From positions 1 to 64,000 of the forward strand of contig NZ_VRTT01000027.1 of the NCBI RefSeq assembly GCF_008017805.1: a DNA stretch of 64,000 nucleotides. Reading direction: 5' to 3'. Every line of letters begins with the position of its first letter. Within the stretch, counting starts at the first letter, position 1. The stretch is from Paenibacillus sp. N3.4 (GTDB lineage: Bacteria; Bacillota; Bacilli; Paenibacillales; NBRC-103111). Below are positions 8,321-17,894 of this stretch, in pieces. A model generated the notes under the pieces. It had not been told where the DNA came from, did not search any database, and was given only the letters and a program-made list of their open reading frames with translations. The position numbers and the translations under genes are program-made.

Positions 8321-9262
8321 TTAACTCGGAAGGTTCAAAAGCATAAAATTTCGCCAATTTCCATAAAGAAAACCTTCAACTTGAGCTTCTTTATAGTTTT
8401 TGCACAAAGCTTCTATTATATTTCCGTATTGCCCAGAGTGCCTTAAGTCTTCCATCCATTGCTCAATGCCATCAAAATCCGATCCAAAGCCGATGTGATG
8501 CTCCCCACCCAAGGAACAAATATGATCAATGTGTTTCAACAGATCGGTAATGCGAACAGAAGAAATGGCTTGACTTACAAAGTAGGGAACGAACGTAAGT
8601 CCGATCTGTCCCTTTCTCTGAATAATCGCTTTAATTTGTTTGTCTGATAAATTTCTTGGATGGGGACATAGCTGCTCGGCATTCGAGTGAGAAGCAATGA
8701 ATGGTTTGGCATATTGTTCATACAGTTCCCAAAAACCTCGTACGGATAAATGGGATACATCCACTATTATACCCATAGTATCTAATTCTTTTAACATCCT
8801 CATTCCTTTTAAAGTAAATCCGCCTTTTCGCGGCTCCATGACTCCATCCGCTGCCCAATTGGCATAATTCCAAGTCAAGCCTATACATCTTACTCCCAGC
8901 CGTTGAAGTGTCCGCACGTGCAGCATATTCCCGTTAATTGCATCTAACCCTTCAAGCGTAAGAATAGCGCCAATCTGATCACTATGTTCAACTTCCCGCC
9001 AATCATTTGCATTCTGAATAAATCTCATTCCGGGATGATTTAGTATTTTTCTATGAAAAAGATCGACCATTCGTAAAATGTGCTCAAATGTTGGCTGCTT
9101 AATCGTATCCGATAAGTAAATAGCAAAAAATTGTACTTTAACACCTGCATGCTTAAGCCGTATGTAATTGACATCAAGCTCATCTTCGTCCATATGAAAG
9201 TCAAGCCTTGGGTTCTTATATAGCTTTGTCAGCGCATCGCAATGCCCATCGACGATCTTCAT
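8321..9262 (-). CDS. membrane dipeptidase family (M19) metallopeptidase
   Basis: The protein (313 aa) belongs to the renal dipeptidase family: DGHCDAL near the N-terminus supplies the first metal ligands (HxD), LEGLDAI the bridging Glu, VDVSHLS and ASHSNAEQLCPHPRNLSD the histidines, and GFGSDFDGI the C-terminal Asp motif. These enzymes split dipeptides, often with D-residues. No signal peptide is visible, so it is probably cytosolic. It stands as a single gene; the spoVS terminator lies upstream and no clear terminator follows. Start ATG 9262 behind GAGGAGG. Confidence 0.9.
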   Translation of the reverse strand: MKIVDGHCDALTKLYKNPRLDFHMDEDELDVNYIRLKHAGVKVQFFAIYLSDTIKQPTFEHILRMVDLFHRKILNHPGMRFIQNANDWREVEHSDQIGAILTLEGLDAINGNMLHVRTLQRLGVRCIGLTWNYANWAADGVMEPRKGGFTLKGMRMLKELDTMGIIVDVSHLSVRGFWELYEQYAKPFIASHSNAEQLCPHPRNLSDKQIKAIIQRKGQIGLTFVPYFVSQAISSVRITDLLKHIDHICSLGGEHHIGFGSDFDGIEQWMEDLRHSGQYGNIIEALCKNYKEAQVEGFLYGNWRNFMLLNLPS

Positions 9263-9426
9263 AGCCAGCCTCCTCTTTTACCCACATCCTGAAAGCAAGG
9301 ATAAACGACTTCGTCGTCCTTCAGGGACGAGCGAGTTTGTCAAGGTTGATGTTAAGCAAACGTATAGACACTTTCTTTCTTATCTACATACAAAAACTCT
9401 TGTCAGAGGCTCCCTAAACACATCGC

Positions 9427-9451
9427 AAAAAACCTGTCTACTGGGTAAACA
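9427..9451 (-). terminator. intrinsic terminator after spoVS
   Basis: Stem CCTGTxTAC/GTAxACAGG followed by TTTTTT on the minus strand, about 30 bases behind the spoVS stop. Confidence 0.85.
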
Positions 9452-9479
9452 GGCTTGGCATTTCGTATATTTCTTGTTG

Positions 9480-9740
9480 TTAGCGTGGTTCTACGATAAG
9501 TTTAATGGCCGTCCGATCTTCCCCATCGATCACGATATCTGTGAAGGCTGGTACACAAATGAGGTCAACTCCACTAGGCGCGACGAATCCTCTGGCGATA
9601 GCTACTGCTTTAATGGCCTGGTTTAAGGCACCTGCACCTATAGCTTGGAGCTCAGCTGCTCCTCGCTCACGCAAAACACCTGCCAGTGCACCTGCTACGG
9701 AGTTTGGATTGGACTTTGCTGAAACTTTTAACACATCCAT
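9480..9740 (-). CDS. spoVS: stage V sporulation protein S
   Basis: An 86-residue Alba-like protein beginning MDVLKVSAKSNPNSVAGALA, matching the very conserved SpoVS family in length and sequence. In B. subtilis loss of SpoVS blocks spore coat and heat-resistance stages; it is thought to act through nucleic-acid binding. The ribosome binding site AGGAGG (9749-9754) is eight bases from the ATG and touches the foot of a long hairpin at 9753-9796. It follows ymdB as in B. subtilis. Confidence 0.95.
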   Translation of the reverse strand: MDVLKVSAKSNPNSVAGALAGVLRERGAAELQAIGAGALNQAIKAVAIARGFVAPSGVDLICVPAFTDIVIDGEDRTAIKLIVEPR

Positions 9741-9752
9741 GAAAAGTACCTC

Positions 9753-9796
9753 CTCGGGAATGATGGATAGATTCCATTACCCATCCTATTCCCGAG
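9753..9796 (-). promoter_or_regulatory. hairpin at the spoVS ribosome binding site
   Basis: CTCGGGAAT pairs with ATTCCCGAG (nine pairs) and GGAT with ATCC inside. The 3' arm ends inside the AGGAGG of spoVS. No T-run follows, so it is not a typical terminator; it could hinder ribosome access or stabilise the spoVS transcript. Confidence 0.5.
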
Positions 9797-9825
9797 ATTT
9801 GGTAAACATGCCAATCCATTTACGA

Positions 9826-10620
9826 CTAGTCCATGAAAACTTGATCCTCATCATAACGAATTAAGTTAATAGACTTTGCTAGCCCTGTTTGATCATGGAG
9901 CTCGATGACAACGGCATGGAAATGCCACTTTCCTTCGTCAGTTACGAAACGAACCGGAAGTTGAGTTTTGAATTTCTGGAGAACTGCGTTGCGTTCTACT
10001 CCCAGAATACCATCGCGCGGCCCTACCATGCCCACATCGGTTACATAGGCTGTGCCTTGCGGCAACACACGATTATCGTTTGTTTGTACATGCGTATGAG
10101 TGCCAACGACAGCAGAAACTTTACCATCCAGGTGCCAACCCATCGCTATTTTCTCCGAGGTGGCCTCTGCATGGAAATCTACAAACACAAATTTATGTTT
10201 TTTCTTATCAGTTTCAAGAATCTCATCCACCTTACGGAAAGGACAATCAATCGGCGGCAAGAATGTTCGGCCTTGCAAGTTAATAATAAGCAGTTCCTGA
10301 TCTTTCACTTTTATTGTTGTATGTCCTCTACCTGGTGTTCCTGGAGGGAAATTAGCAGGTCGTACCATTTTCTCGTCACGATCGATAAAATCAAAAATCT
10401 CCTTTTGATCCCACGTATGATTGCCCATTGTAAGCGCCTGAATGCCCATCTCATAGATTTCTTTGGCGATGGCTGCTGTAATCCCTTTACCTGCCGCAGC
10501 ATTCTCTCCGTTGGCGATAAATACAGCGTGAGGATGAGCTTGCTTCAATCTAGGCATAATATTTTTCAACGCTTTTCTACCAACAGAACCTACAATATCT
10601 CCGATAAATACAATTTTCAT
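9826..10620 (-). CDS. ymdB: YmdB metallophosphoesterase (TIGR00282 family)
   Basis: A 264-residue calcineurin-like phosphodiesterase with the metal motifs GDIVGSVGR at the start, NGENAAAGKG, MGNHTWDQ, DFHAEATSEK and GTHTHVQT. In B. subtilis YmdB hydrolyses 2',3'-cyclic nucleotides and steers the choice between motility and biofilm genes. It lies between rny and spoVS as in Bacillus, here separated from rny by a strong terminator. Start ATG 10620 with a weak site (GGGGAGAC). Confidence 0.93.
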   Translation of the reverse strand: MKIVFIGDIVGSVGRKALKNIMPRLKQAHPHAVFIANGENAAAGKGITAAIAKEIYEMGIQALTMGNHTWDQKEIFDFIDRDEKMVRPANFPPGTPGRGHTTIKVKDQELLIINLQGRTFLPPIDCPFRKVDEILETDKKKHKFVFVDFHAEATSEKIAMGWHLDGKVSAVVGTHTHVQTNDNRVLPQGTAYVTDVGMVGPRDGILGVERNAVLQKFKTQLPVRFVTDEGKWHFHAVVIELHDQTGLAKSINLIRYDEDQVFMD

Positions 10621-10660
10621 AACTAGTTAGTGTCTCCCCTATGGTTTCTTGGATGCTTAA

Positions 10661-10692
10661 AAAAAGGAAAAGTGGCTGTATCAGCCACTTTT
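10661..10692 (-). terminator. strong intrinsic terminator after rny
   Basis: Perfect 11-bp stem AAAAGTGGCTG / CAGCCACTTTT with a three-base loop, then CCTTTTTTT on the minus strand; 14 bases behind the rny stop. Confidence 0.92.
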
Positions 10693-10706
10693 CACATTCA
10701 TTATTA

Positions 10707-12248
10707 TTATTTAGCGTATTCAACAGCTCTGGTTTCACGAATGACCGTTACTTTAATATGCCCTGGATAGTCCAATTCACCCTCGATTTTCTTTGTAATA
10801 TCGCGGGCTAAGCGGAAAGCCTCGGTATCATCCACTTTCTCAGGTTGAACCATAACGCGTACTTCACGACCTGCTTGAATAGCGTATGATTTCTCAACAC
10901 CTTCGAAGGATTCCGAAATTTCTTCCAGTTTTTCCAGACGTTTAATATACGTTTCTAATGTCTCTCTACGAGCGCCAGGTCTTGCTGCTGATAATGCATC
11001 TGCAGCTCCAACTAACATCGCAATAACAGAAGTTGCTTCCACGTCACCGTGATGTGAAGCTATACTGTTGATAACGACTGGATGCTCCTTGTACTTCTTG
11101 CCAATCTCAACACCGATTTCCACATGAGATCCTTCAACCTCATGGTCAAGTGCCTTACCGATGTCATGAAGCAGCCCGGCACGTTTCGCCAAAGTTACGT
11201 CTACCCCGAGCTCCCCGGCCATCAGACCAGCCAGATAAGCTACTTCCATGGAATGTTTGAGCACGTTTTGACCATAACTCGTTCTAAATTTCAAACGACC
11301 CAAAATTTTGATCAAGTCTGGGTGCAAACCATGTACACCAACCTCGAAAGTCGCTTGTTCTCCGTATTCGCGGATACGCTCATCCACTTCTTTACGTGAT
11401 TTCTCCACCATTTCTTCAATTCGCGCCGGATGAATACGTCCATCGGCAACGAGTTTCTCTAACGAGGTACGGGCGATTTCACGACGGATTGGATCGAATC
11501 CAGATAAAATAACCGCTTCTGGCGTATCATCAATGATGAGATCAATACCCGTCAGTGTTTCCAACGCGCGGATATTTCGTCCTTCACGACCGATGATGCG
11601 GCCTTTCATTTCTTCATTTGGCAATGTGACTACTGAAACTGTCGTTTCAGCTACATGATCAGCCGCACAACGTTGAATAGCGAGTGTGATAATCTCACGT
11701 GCTTTCTTATCGCCTTCTTCTTTGGCCTGCTGCTCAATTTCTTTAATAAGTTGAGCTGTTTCGTGGCGAACTTCCTGTTCTACATTAGTAAGAATGATAC
11801 TTTTGGCTTCTTCCATTGTAAGACCAGAGATTCTCTCCAGCTCAGATACCTGGCTTTTATAAAGCTGATCAATTTGTGATTGCGTATCTTCGATCCGCTT
11901 CTCTTTGTTGGACACTTGTTCTTCTTTACGCTCTAGAGATTCTAATTTTTTATCCAGCGATTCCTCTTTTTGCAACAATCGTCTTTCTTGTCGTTGAATT
12001 TCATTTCGACGTTCACGAATGTCTTTTTCAGCTTCGGATCTCAGTTTATGCACTTCGTCCTTTGCTTCCAGAACCGTTTCTTTTTTCAGTGCTTCCGCTT
12101 CCTTCTTTGCAGATTCTCGAATCTGCTCGGCCGCCGTTTCAGCACTGGAAATTTTCGCTTCTGCGAGAGATTTACGGATAAAATAACCAATCCCTAAGCA
12201 TGCAGCTCCAACAATGAGAATGATCACGATCCAAATGAATGGCATCAT
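10707..12248 (-). CDS. rny: ribonuclease Y
   Basis: RNase Y is the membrane-bound endoribonuclease that starts mRNA decay. The protein (513 aa) has an N-terminal membrane helix ([20 protein letters not shown]), a long coiled coil (about 30-190), a KH domain ([19 protein letters not shown]) and an HD domain with HDIGKA and later HHGD. The start is ATG 12248, eight bases behind AGGAGG; a GTG three codons earlier overlaps that site and is unlikely. A long leader (about 250 nt) precedes it. RicA, its specificity factor, is encoded at 2.7 kb. Confidence 0.96.
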   Translation of the reverse strand: MMPFIWIVIILIVGAACLGIGYFIRKSLAEAKISSAETAAEQIRESAKKEAEALKKETVLEAKDEVHKLRSEAEKDIRERRNEIQRQERRLLQKEESLDKKLESLERKEEQVSNKEKRIEDTQSQIDQLYKSQVSELERISGLTMEEAKSIILTNVEQEVRHETAQLIKEIEQQAKEEGDKKAREIITLAIQRCAADHVAETTVSVVTLPNEEMKGRIIGREGRNIRALETLTGIDLIIDDTPEAVILSGFDPIRREIARTSLEKLVADGRIHPARIEEMVEKSRKEVDERIREYGEQATFEVGVHGLHPDLIKILGRLKFRTSYGQNVLKHSMEVAYLAGLMAGELGVDVTLAKRAGLLHDIGKALDHEVEGSHVEIGVEIGKKYKEHPVVINSIASHHGDVEATSVIAMLVGAADALSAARPGARRETLETYIKRLEKLEEISESFEGVEKSYAIQAGREVRVMVQPEKVDDTEAFRLARDITKKIEGELDYPGHIKVTVIRETRAVEYAK

Positions 12249-12630
12249 CTTGTTCACCTCCTCGTTGGTTTCTCCAAGGTGTTAGCTTGGGATACCTTCG
12301 GTTTTTTAATCCGATTTTCAATTGTTTAACTAGTCATACATACCCTCTGAACCCAAAGCGTATGGCTCTTAAATGAATGCGCACAGCGCCTTAAGCACTA
12401 GTGCTAATAGTTCATAATCAACAGTGTGTAAAAATTGGCGGTTTCTACGACTGCTTCATCAAAATCAAATAATTGTGAATGATTTTGAATACATTATGAA
12501 ATTATACATTGTTATTCTATCTTTTGTCGAAGAAGCTTGTCAAGCGATTGTCCAACAGATGGTACTTATGGAATGAAATATATGGTAATAATTGGATCAA
12601 TTTAATTAATCTCATATATAATTAATGTCA
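12249..12630 (-). promoter_or_regulatory. 382-base gap: long rny leader with sigma-A promoter
   Basis: No gene fits here. A candidate promoter reads TCGACA (12525-12530), 18-base spacer, TATAAT (12501-12506) on the minus strand, giving a leader of roughly 240 nt. The leader includes the palindrome AGCACTAGTGCT and short inverted repeats, but I recognise no known riboswitch. The stretch 12545-12630 is AT-rich and empty. Confidence 0.5.
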
Positions 12631-13320
12631 TTAATCATTAAAGAAATCTTCTATAGTTTCAAATTCTTCTTCTACAGATTCACTGGAAATTTGCTTTAGC
12701 ACTTTGTTAACAACAGATCCTGTAAAGCCTCTTCTCATTAAGAAAGCTCCGGTTTTTCTTTTGCGATCCATCGTTTTCCCTGAAGTTTGCTTCCATTTCG
12801 TTTGTGCCAGCTTCATTGCTCCTGCAAACTCATCTTCTGGGTCGATCGTCGCCATGGCACTTTGAATAATGTCTTTATTTATGCCTTTTTGTTGGAGCTC
12901 TTGACGAACGAGATTACGCCCCTTTTTTTGAGAAATGATGCGATTGTCCGTCCACATCTTTGTAAATTCCTCATCATTCAAATATTTCTGTTCCCCTAAT
13001 GTCTCACAAACCCAATCAATAATCGGCGCTTCAAAGCCATATTCTTTCAATTTGCGCTTGACTTCGCTAGAAGAATGAGGACGTCTGCCGATCATTCGCA
13101 GAGCTCTCATATAGGCATTGTTCCGTTCTTCATCTTGAACAATTTTTTCTAAATCTTGGGGATCTACGGTCTCCCCCTTGATCAATCGATGCTTAATTAG
13201 AATATCCTCATGAACCGAAAACGCGTATTCTTCGTTGATAAATATATGATAACGACGCTTGCCCCGCTTTTGTTTTTCTACCATTGTAATCGTGTATACA
13301 TCTTGATTTTCGTTATCCAA
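12631..13320 (-). CDS. recX: RecX, regulator of RecA
   Basis: A 229-residue helical-repeat protein with RecX hallmarks: RALRMIGRRPHSSSEVKRKL and the repeat ALQ-like MRRGFTGSVVNKVLK near the C-terminus. RecX limits or modulates RecA filaments. It follows recA after a terminator. The best start is the TTG at 13320, ten bases after GAAGGAG; no in-frame ATG lies nearer to this site. Confidence 0.9.
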   Translation of the reverse strand: MDNENQDVYTITMVEKQKRGKRRYHIFINEEYAFSVHEDILIKHRLIKGETVDPQDLEKIVQDEERNNAYMRALRMIGRRPHSSSEVKRKLKEYGFEAPIIDWVCETLGEQKYLNDEEFTKMWTDNRIISQKKGRNLVRQELQQKGINKDIIQSAMATIDPEDEFAGAMKLAQTKWKQTSGKTMDRKRKTGAFLMRRGFTGSVVNKVLKQISSESVEEEFETIEDFFND

Positions 13321-13340
13321 AAACCACCAACTCCTTCTAA

Positions 13341-13377
13341 AAATAAAAGCACCTTAACACGAGGTTATAGGTGCTTT
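13341..13377 (-). terminator. terminator between recA and recX
   Basis: AAAGCACCT / AGGTGCTTT with an inner TAAC / GTTA pairing, then TATTTTT on the minus strand. It ends recA; recX would need read-through or its own start. Confidence 0.8.
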
Positions 13378-13396
13378 CATTCTCTATATGTTTTAT

Positions 13397-14443
13397 TTAT
13401 TCGAAAGCTGCTTCTTCATCGTCTATTTCATCATCATCCGTGTTTGGACCTACTGCTTTAATTAAATTACTATTTTCACGGATTCTCAATTCAATAGTCT
13501 CAGAAATCGCTTTGTTCTCTTTCAAAAATTGCTTTGCATTCTCACGACCTTGACCAAGTCTCTCGCCTTCGTACGAATACCATGCTCCGCTTTTGTTAAC
13601 AATGTCCATCTCTGTACCGATATCAATGATACTGCCTTCACGAGATATACCTTCGCCATACATGATATCTACTTCTGCTTGTTTAAACGGTGGTGCCACT
13701 TTATTCTTCACGACTTTAATTCTCGTACGGTTACCGACCATATCATTTCCTTGCTTGATCGTTTCCACACGACGAACATCCAAACGAACCGAAGAATAAA
13801 ACTTAAGCGCCCGGCCACCTGGCGTTGTCTCTGGGTTGCCGAACATAACGCCAACTTTTTCACGAAGCTGGTTAATGAAAATCGCAATGACTTTCGACTT
13901 GTTAATTGCACCAGAGAGCTTACGAAGAGCTTGGGACATCAAACGAGCTTGCAGACCTACGTGTGAATCGCCCATTTCCCCTTCAATCTCCGCTCTAGGA
14001 ACAAGTGCAGCAACAGAGTCAATAACGATGATATCGACAGCACCGCTGCGAACAAGCGCTTCTGCGATCTCAAGTGCTTGCTCGCCTGTATCTGGTTGGG
14101 AAAGTAACAATTCATCTATGTTGATACCGAGCTTGCTTGCATACAAAGGATCCAAAGCATGCTCAGCATCGATAAAAGCGGCTTGTCCGCCATTCTTTTG
14201 TACTTCTGCGATAGCGTGTAGAGCAACGGTTGTTTTACCGGAAGATTCAGGTCCGTACACTTCAATAATTCTTCCGCGGGGAAATCCACCTATACCGAGT
14301 GCGATATCAAGAGCAAGCGCTCCTGTAGAAATCGTCTCAACTTGCATATGTTTGGACTCTCCAAGCTTCATGATAGAGCCTTTTCCAAACTGTTTCTCGA
14401 TTTGACGTAGTGCATTATCAAGTGCGGCGCGACGATCTGTCAA
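13397..14443 (-). CDS. recA: recombinase RecA
   Basis: RecA forms filaments on single-stranded DNA for recombination and cleaves LexA in the SOS response. Walker [10 protein letters not shown] is at residues 64-72, Walker B in [11 protein letters not shown], and the L2-type segment [13 protein letters not shown] is present. The start is TTG at 14443 ([12 protein letters not shown]), ten bases behind AAGGGA, giving 348 aa as in B. subtilis; the open frame upstream runs through the promoter and is not coding. The promoter and LexA box stand just upstream. Confidence 0.97.
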   Translation of the reverse strand: MTDRRAALDNALRQIEKQFGKGSIMKLGESKHMQVETISTGALALDIALGIGGFPRGRIIEVYGPESSGKTTVALHAIAEVQKNGGQAAFIDAEHALDPLYASKLGINIDELLLSQPDTGEQALEIAEALVRSGAVDIIVIDSVAALVPRAEIEGEMGDSHVGLQARLMSQALRKLSGAINKSKVIAIFINQLREKVGVMFGNPETTPGGRALKFYSSVRLDVRRVETIKQGNDMVGNRTRIKVVKNKVAPPFKQAEVDIMYGEGISREGSIIDIGTEMDIVNKSGAWYSYEGERLGQGRENAKQFLKENKAISETIELRIRENSNLIKAVGPNTDDDEIDDEEAAFE

Positions 14444-14475
14444 AACATTCACTTCCCTTTTATCATTATAGGTAT

Positions 14476-14504
14476 ATGATAACTTGTTTTCAGGTGTTTG
14501 CCAA
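14476..14504 (-). promoter_or_regulatory. recA sigma-A promoter
   Basis: Minus strand: TTGGCA (14499-14504), 17-base spacer, TATCAT (14476-14481), about 30 bases before the TTG start. Confidence 0.6.
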
Positions 14505-14513
14505 GCTATTTTT

Positions 14514-14527
14514 CGAACATACATTCG
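14514..14527 (-). promoter_or_regulatory. LexA (DinR) operator of recA
   Basis: CGAATGTATGTTCG on the minus strand fits the Bacillus SOS consensus CGAACRNRYGTTYC at all but two or three positions and lies nine bases upstream of the -35 element. Confidence 0.8.
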
Positions 14528-14544
14528 TTTTTTTAGCGAACAAA

Positions 14545-14582
14545 CAAAAAACCGCAACAAAGTTATCGCTTTGCTACGGTTC
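14545..14582 (-). terminator. terminator after cinA
   Basis: AACCG...CAAAG paired with CTTTG...CGGTT, followed by TTTTTTG on the minus strand; sits between cinA and the recA control region. Confidence 0.85.
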
Positions 14583-14616
14583 TTCCGTTAACACCTAGCT
14601 TGATTATAAGCCAACT

Positions 14617-15867
14617 CTAGGTATCTTTCAACTGTTTCCATAGTTGATAGAGTGCGTTTTTGGCCGCTCGATGCTTGATTGTTTCTCTGGTGCCGGAAAG
14701 CTGCAGACGAAATACTTTTGTCTCAACTTTCTTTTGGGCAAGACCCAAATAGACGAGTCCTACCGGCTTGCCTTCAGACGGGCTTGGACCGGCTATGCCT
14801 GTGACCGAGATACCGAAGTCACTTCCGGTCGTTGCAAGCAAATTCTCAGCTAAGAGAGCCGCTGTGTCGCTGCTAACGGCCCCAGGGGAACCCTCACCTT
14901 CCAATACATCCATAGGAACACCAAGAAGTTTATGCTTCAGCGCATTTGAATAGCAAATAATTCCACCTAGAAACGACTCCGAACTCCCTGAAACATTAGT
15001 AATCATATCGCTAAGTAAGCCTCCTGTGCAGCTTTCGGCTACAGCAAGCTTAAGCTTGGACTTTGCTAGCATTTGCAGAACAACAACTTCAATAGGGACA
15101 TCGTTTTCTGCATACAGATATTCACCTACTCGGCTTCTGATTTCCTGTTCAGTTGTTTGAATTTTCTGCTCACCCTCAATCGGTGTATTGGCCCGTGTCG
15201 TTAGACGAATCGTCACTTCGCCTTCTTTTGCATACGGAGCAATCGTAGGATCTGTTTGCGTTTGAATCAAATCCAGCAGGGTATGCTCCAAATTGGATTC
15301 CCCAATACCGGCAAATTTAAGCATCTTGGAATAAAGCGGCACTTCATCGGTCATGACATTACGCAGCCAAGGAATGGCATAGTTCGTGAACATCGGCTTC
15401 ATTTCTTTGGGTGGACCTGGCAATACGATGTAGTGTGTACCCTCATGGGTGAAAGCAACACCGACGGCTAGTCCTGTTTCATTATGTAAAAAATCACTGC
15501 CCGTAAGCATAAGTGCTTGCCTGCGGTTGCTCTCCACCATATGAATGCCGCGTGTTAGGAACATCTCGGTGATCGCCTTCATAGAGGGTTCATGCAAAAC
15601 AAGCTCACGTCCTACGTAAGCCGCCAATACGTCCTTCGTAAGATCGTCCTGAGTAGGTCCGAGTCCTCCGGTACAAATCACTACATCAGCTCGTGAGGAA
15701 GCCAATTTGAACGCTTCCAGCAATCGCTGTTCATTATCCCCGACAACTGTCTGGTAATACATATCAATGCCGTTCGCTGCGCATTCCCGTGAAATAAATT
15801 GCGCATTCGTATTCACGATTTGACCAAGCAACAACTCTGTTCCAATAGCTACGATTTCAGCTTTCAT
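14617..15867 (-). CDS. cinA: CinA, competence/damage-inducible protein (NMN amidohydrolase family)
   Basis: The 416-residue protein has the N-terminal MoCF-like domain (GTELLLGQIVNTN, CTGGLGPTQDDLTK) and the C-terminal CinA domain (VAESCTGGLLSD, VTGIAGP). Homologues cleave pyridine nucleotide by-products (ADP-ribose, NMN). In many Firmicutes cinA is directly upstream of recA, as here, and can be induced in competence; a terminator separates the two in this genome. Start ATG 15867. Confidence 0.95.
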   Translation of the reverse strand: MKAEIVAIGTELLLGQIVNTNAQFISRECAANGIDMYYQTVVGDNEQRLLEAFKLASSRADVVICTGGLGPTQDDLTKDVLAAYVGRELVLHEPSMKAITEMFLTRGIHMVESNRRQALMLTGSDFLHNETGLAVGVAFTHEGTHYIVLPGPPKEMKPMFTNYAIPWLRNVMTDEVPLYSKMLKFAGIGESNLEHTLLDLIQTQTDPTIAPYAKEGEVTIRLTTRANTPIEGEQKIQTTEQEIRSRVGEYLYAENDVPIEVVVLQMLAKSKLKLAVAESCTGGLLSDMITNVSGSSESFLGGIICYSNALKHKLLGVPMDVLEGEGSPGAVSSDTAALLAENLLATTGSDFGISVTGIAGPSPSEGKPVGLVYLGLAQKKVETKVFRLQLSGTRETIKHRAAKNALYQLWKQLKDT

Positions 15868-15888
15868 CCTTCGAGCCTCCTGAAATAG

Positions 15889-15913
15889 AAAAAACCAATA
15901 GGTCTCCCTATTG
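15889..15913 (-). terminator. terminator overlapping the pgsA stop codon
   Basis: CAATAGG / CCTATTG with a short loop and TTTTTTC on the minus strand; the pgsA TAG lies inside the first arm, so stop and terminator are merged. Confidence 0.8.
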
Positions 15914-16495
15914 TGTCTTCTCTGAAAAGTCTATGACATGCTTATTTTTAACAAAATATTCAATACCTGAGTAAACCGTAATAATGGCTGCTGCCCAACT
16001 AGCAATCACATCAAAGGGAAAGTGCACAAACGTAAACGGAAAATTATTGATAAGAAGGGCAATGATAGCCGTAATCTGAGCGGCCGTCTTGGCTTTTCCC
16101 CATTTGCTCGCCGCCATTACGGTACCCTCTAATAAAGCGATTTGGCGAAGTCCGGTAACTGCCCACTCTCTACTGATGATCACAATGACGATCCAAGCAT
16201 CTACCTTACCCATTTCTACTAAAGAAACGAGCACAGCAGTAACAAGCAGCTTATCCGCCAAGGGATCAAGCAGCTTGCCTAAATTGGTTACAAGCTTACG
16301 CTTTCGTGCTATGTAACCATCTAAACTATCTGTACTCGCTGCAATAATAAAAATTAAAGCAGCAATAATTTGATTGTACGTAATGCTGAATTCCTCAATT
16401 CGAATGTGAGGAAACTTGACCTGAATCAACAAAAAAAACATGATGATCGGGACTAGTAAAATCCTCGCCACAGTGATGCGGTTGGCTAGGTTCAT
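15908..16495 (-). CDS. pgsA: CDP-diacylglycerol--glycerol-3-phosphate 3-phosphatidyltransferase
   Basis: PgsA makes phosphatidylglycerol phosphate. The CDP-alcohol phosphotransferase motif is complete: DSLDGYIAR followed by GKLLDPLADK, in a protein of 195 aa with several membrane helices. The start overlaps the rimO stop (ATGA at 16492-16495), so the two genes are translationally coupled, the order of B. subtilis. Confidence 0.95.
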   Translation of the reverse strand: MNLANRITVARILLVPIIMFFLLIQVKFPHIRIEEFSITYNQIIAALIFIIAASTDSLDGYIARKRKLVTNLGKLLDPLADKLLVTAVLVSLVEMGKVDAWIVIVIISREWAVTGLRQIALLEGTVMAASKWGKAKTAAQITAIIALLINNFPFTFVHFPFDVIASWAAAIITVYSGIEYFVKNKHVIDFSEKTQ

Positions 16496-17820
16496 GCAAT
16501 AACCTCCCCTGACAAGTCAAATTCATAGGAGTGAGTAATACGAACTCTTGCGAGCTCACCAATATTTAGCTTTGCATTCGAAACGAATACTTCCCCATCA
16601 ATTTCGGGTGCATCGAACTGAGAACGACCGATATAGACATCACTTCTACCATCGTATCTCTCGATCAGAACATCAATTTCTTGCCCGATGCGGCGTCCGC
16701 CGCGCAAGTTGGAAATTTCGCGTTGAATTTCCATCAATGTATTCGCACGGAATTCTTTCACATCATCAGGAACTTGATCCGGCAGTCGTGCTGCAGGCGT
16801 ATCATCTTCCTTCGAATAGGCAAACACACCAAGACGGTCGAATTCTACATCGCGTACGAATTGCTTCAGATTCTCAAAATCTTGCTCCGTTTCTCCTGGG
16901 AAACCAACAATTAACGAGGTACGAAGAGCAACATCAGGGATAGATTCGCGAATTTTTCGAACAAGCTCGCGCGTATCCTTCTGACGACCCGGTCTGCGCA
17001 TCCGTTTAAGAATCGAATCTTCACTATGTTGAAGCGGCATATCGATATACTTGCAAACCTTAGGATTTTCTGCCATCACAGCAATCAGCTCGTCACTAAA
17101 GAAGCCAGGATACGCATAATGAAGACGAACCCACTCAATTCCTTCTACTTCGCTGACTTTGTTCAACAACGTAGGAAGCATAAAACTATCATAAAGATCC
17201 GTTCCATAGTTCGTAGAATCCTGCGCGATCAGACTAATTTCCTTAACGCCTTGTGCAGCAAGTCCTGTTACTTCTGCGACAACAGATTCCATACTTCTGC
17301 TTTTGAAACTGCCCCGCATAATCGGAATACTGCAGAACGTACAAGCATTATCGCAACCCTCTGCAATTTTAACATATGCGGTATAACGCGGAGTTGTGAC
17401 CAGTCTCGGTAAATCGGCATCATAATTGAAAACCGGATTTCCTACTAGTACAGGCTTCTTCCCACGTAAGGCCTCATCTACAATATGATTGATTTTATCA
17501 AAATCGCCTGTCCCCACAATGCCATCGATTTCCGGCATTTCTTCCATCAGCTGCTTTTTATAACGTTGTGTTAAACAGCCGGAGACGATAAGCGCCTTCA
17601 AGTTCGCTGTCTGTTTAAGTTCTGCCATATCCAAGATAGTATTCACGGATTCTTCCTTCGCCGCATCAATGAACCCGCAAGTGTTCACGATAATAACTGT
17701 GGCATCCTCTTTGTTGTCCACAAGTTGAAAGCCGCGGCCATGAATTAATCCTGACATAATCTCGGAATCGACCATATTCTTTTCGCATCCGAGCGTAACT
17801 ACTTTAACCTTTTCTGTCAT
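16492..17820 (-). CDS. rimO: ribosomal protein S12 methylthiotransferase RimO
   Basis: A 442-residue radical-SAM methylthiotransferase related to MiaB: TLGCEKNMVDSE, NTCGFIDAA and SGCLTQRY hold the auxiliary cluster, CDNACTFC the SAM cluster, and a TRAM domain ends the protein. The KNMVDSE segment after the first cysteine is the RimO type. It modifies an Asp of ribosomal protein S12. The ATG at 17820 lies ten bases behind GGAGG; an earlier start in the frame lacks a site. Confidence 0.93.
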   Translation of the reverse strand: MTEKVKVVTLGCEKNMVDSEIMSGLIHGRGFQLVDNKEDATVIIVNTCGFIDAAKEESVNTILDMAELKQTANLKALIVSGCLTQRYKKQLMEEMPEIDGIVGTGDFDKINHIVDEALRGKKPVLVGNPVFNYDADLPRLVTTPRYTAYVKIAEGCDNACTFCSIPIMRGSFKSRSMESVVAEVTGLAAQGVKEISLIAQDSTNYGTDLYDSFMLPTLLNKVSEVEGIEWVRLHYAYPGFFSDELIAVMAENPKVCKYIDMPLQHSEDSILKRMRRPGRQKDTRELVRKIRESIPDVALRTSLIVGFPGETEQDFENLKQFVRDVEFDRLGVFAYSKEDDTPAARLPDQVPDDVKEFRANTLMEIQREISNLRGGRRIGQEIDVLIERYDGRSDVYIGRSQFDAPEIDGEVFVSNAKLNIGELARVRITHSYEFDLSGEVIA

Positions 17821-17894
17821 GAAAGAAACAACCTCCAATAGTCCTAAAAACACTCCATACCAGTATAATACAAGCCCTATAGGGTGTCAAAATG

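Noticed and set aside
9741-9825. Sigma-H promoter before spoVS
   Set aside because: AGGAT and GAAT elements occur but are only a few bases apart, too close for a -35/-10 pair.
9889-10626. 245-codon plus-strand open frame
   Set aside because: Lies wholly antisense to ymdB, has no ribosome binding site and no recognisable protein features.
13836-14405. 189-codon plus-strand open frame
   Set aside because: Antisense shadow of recA; the Ser/Ala/Ile-rich translation follows from recA codon usage.
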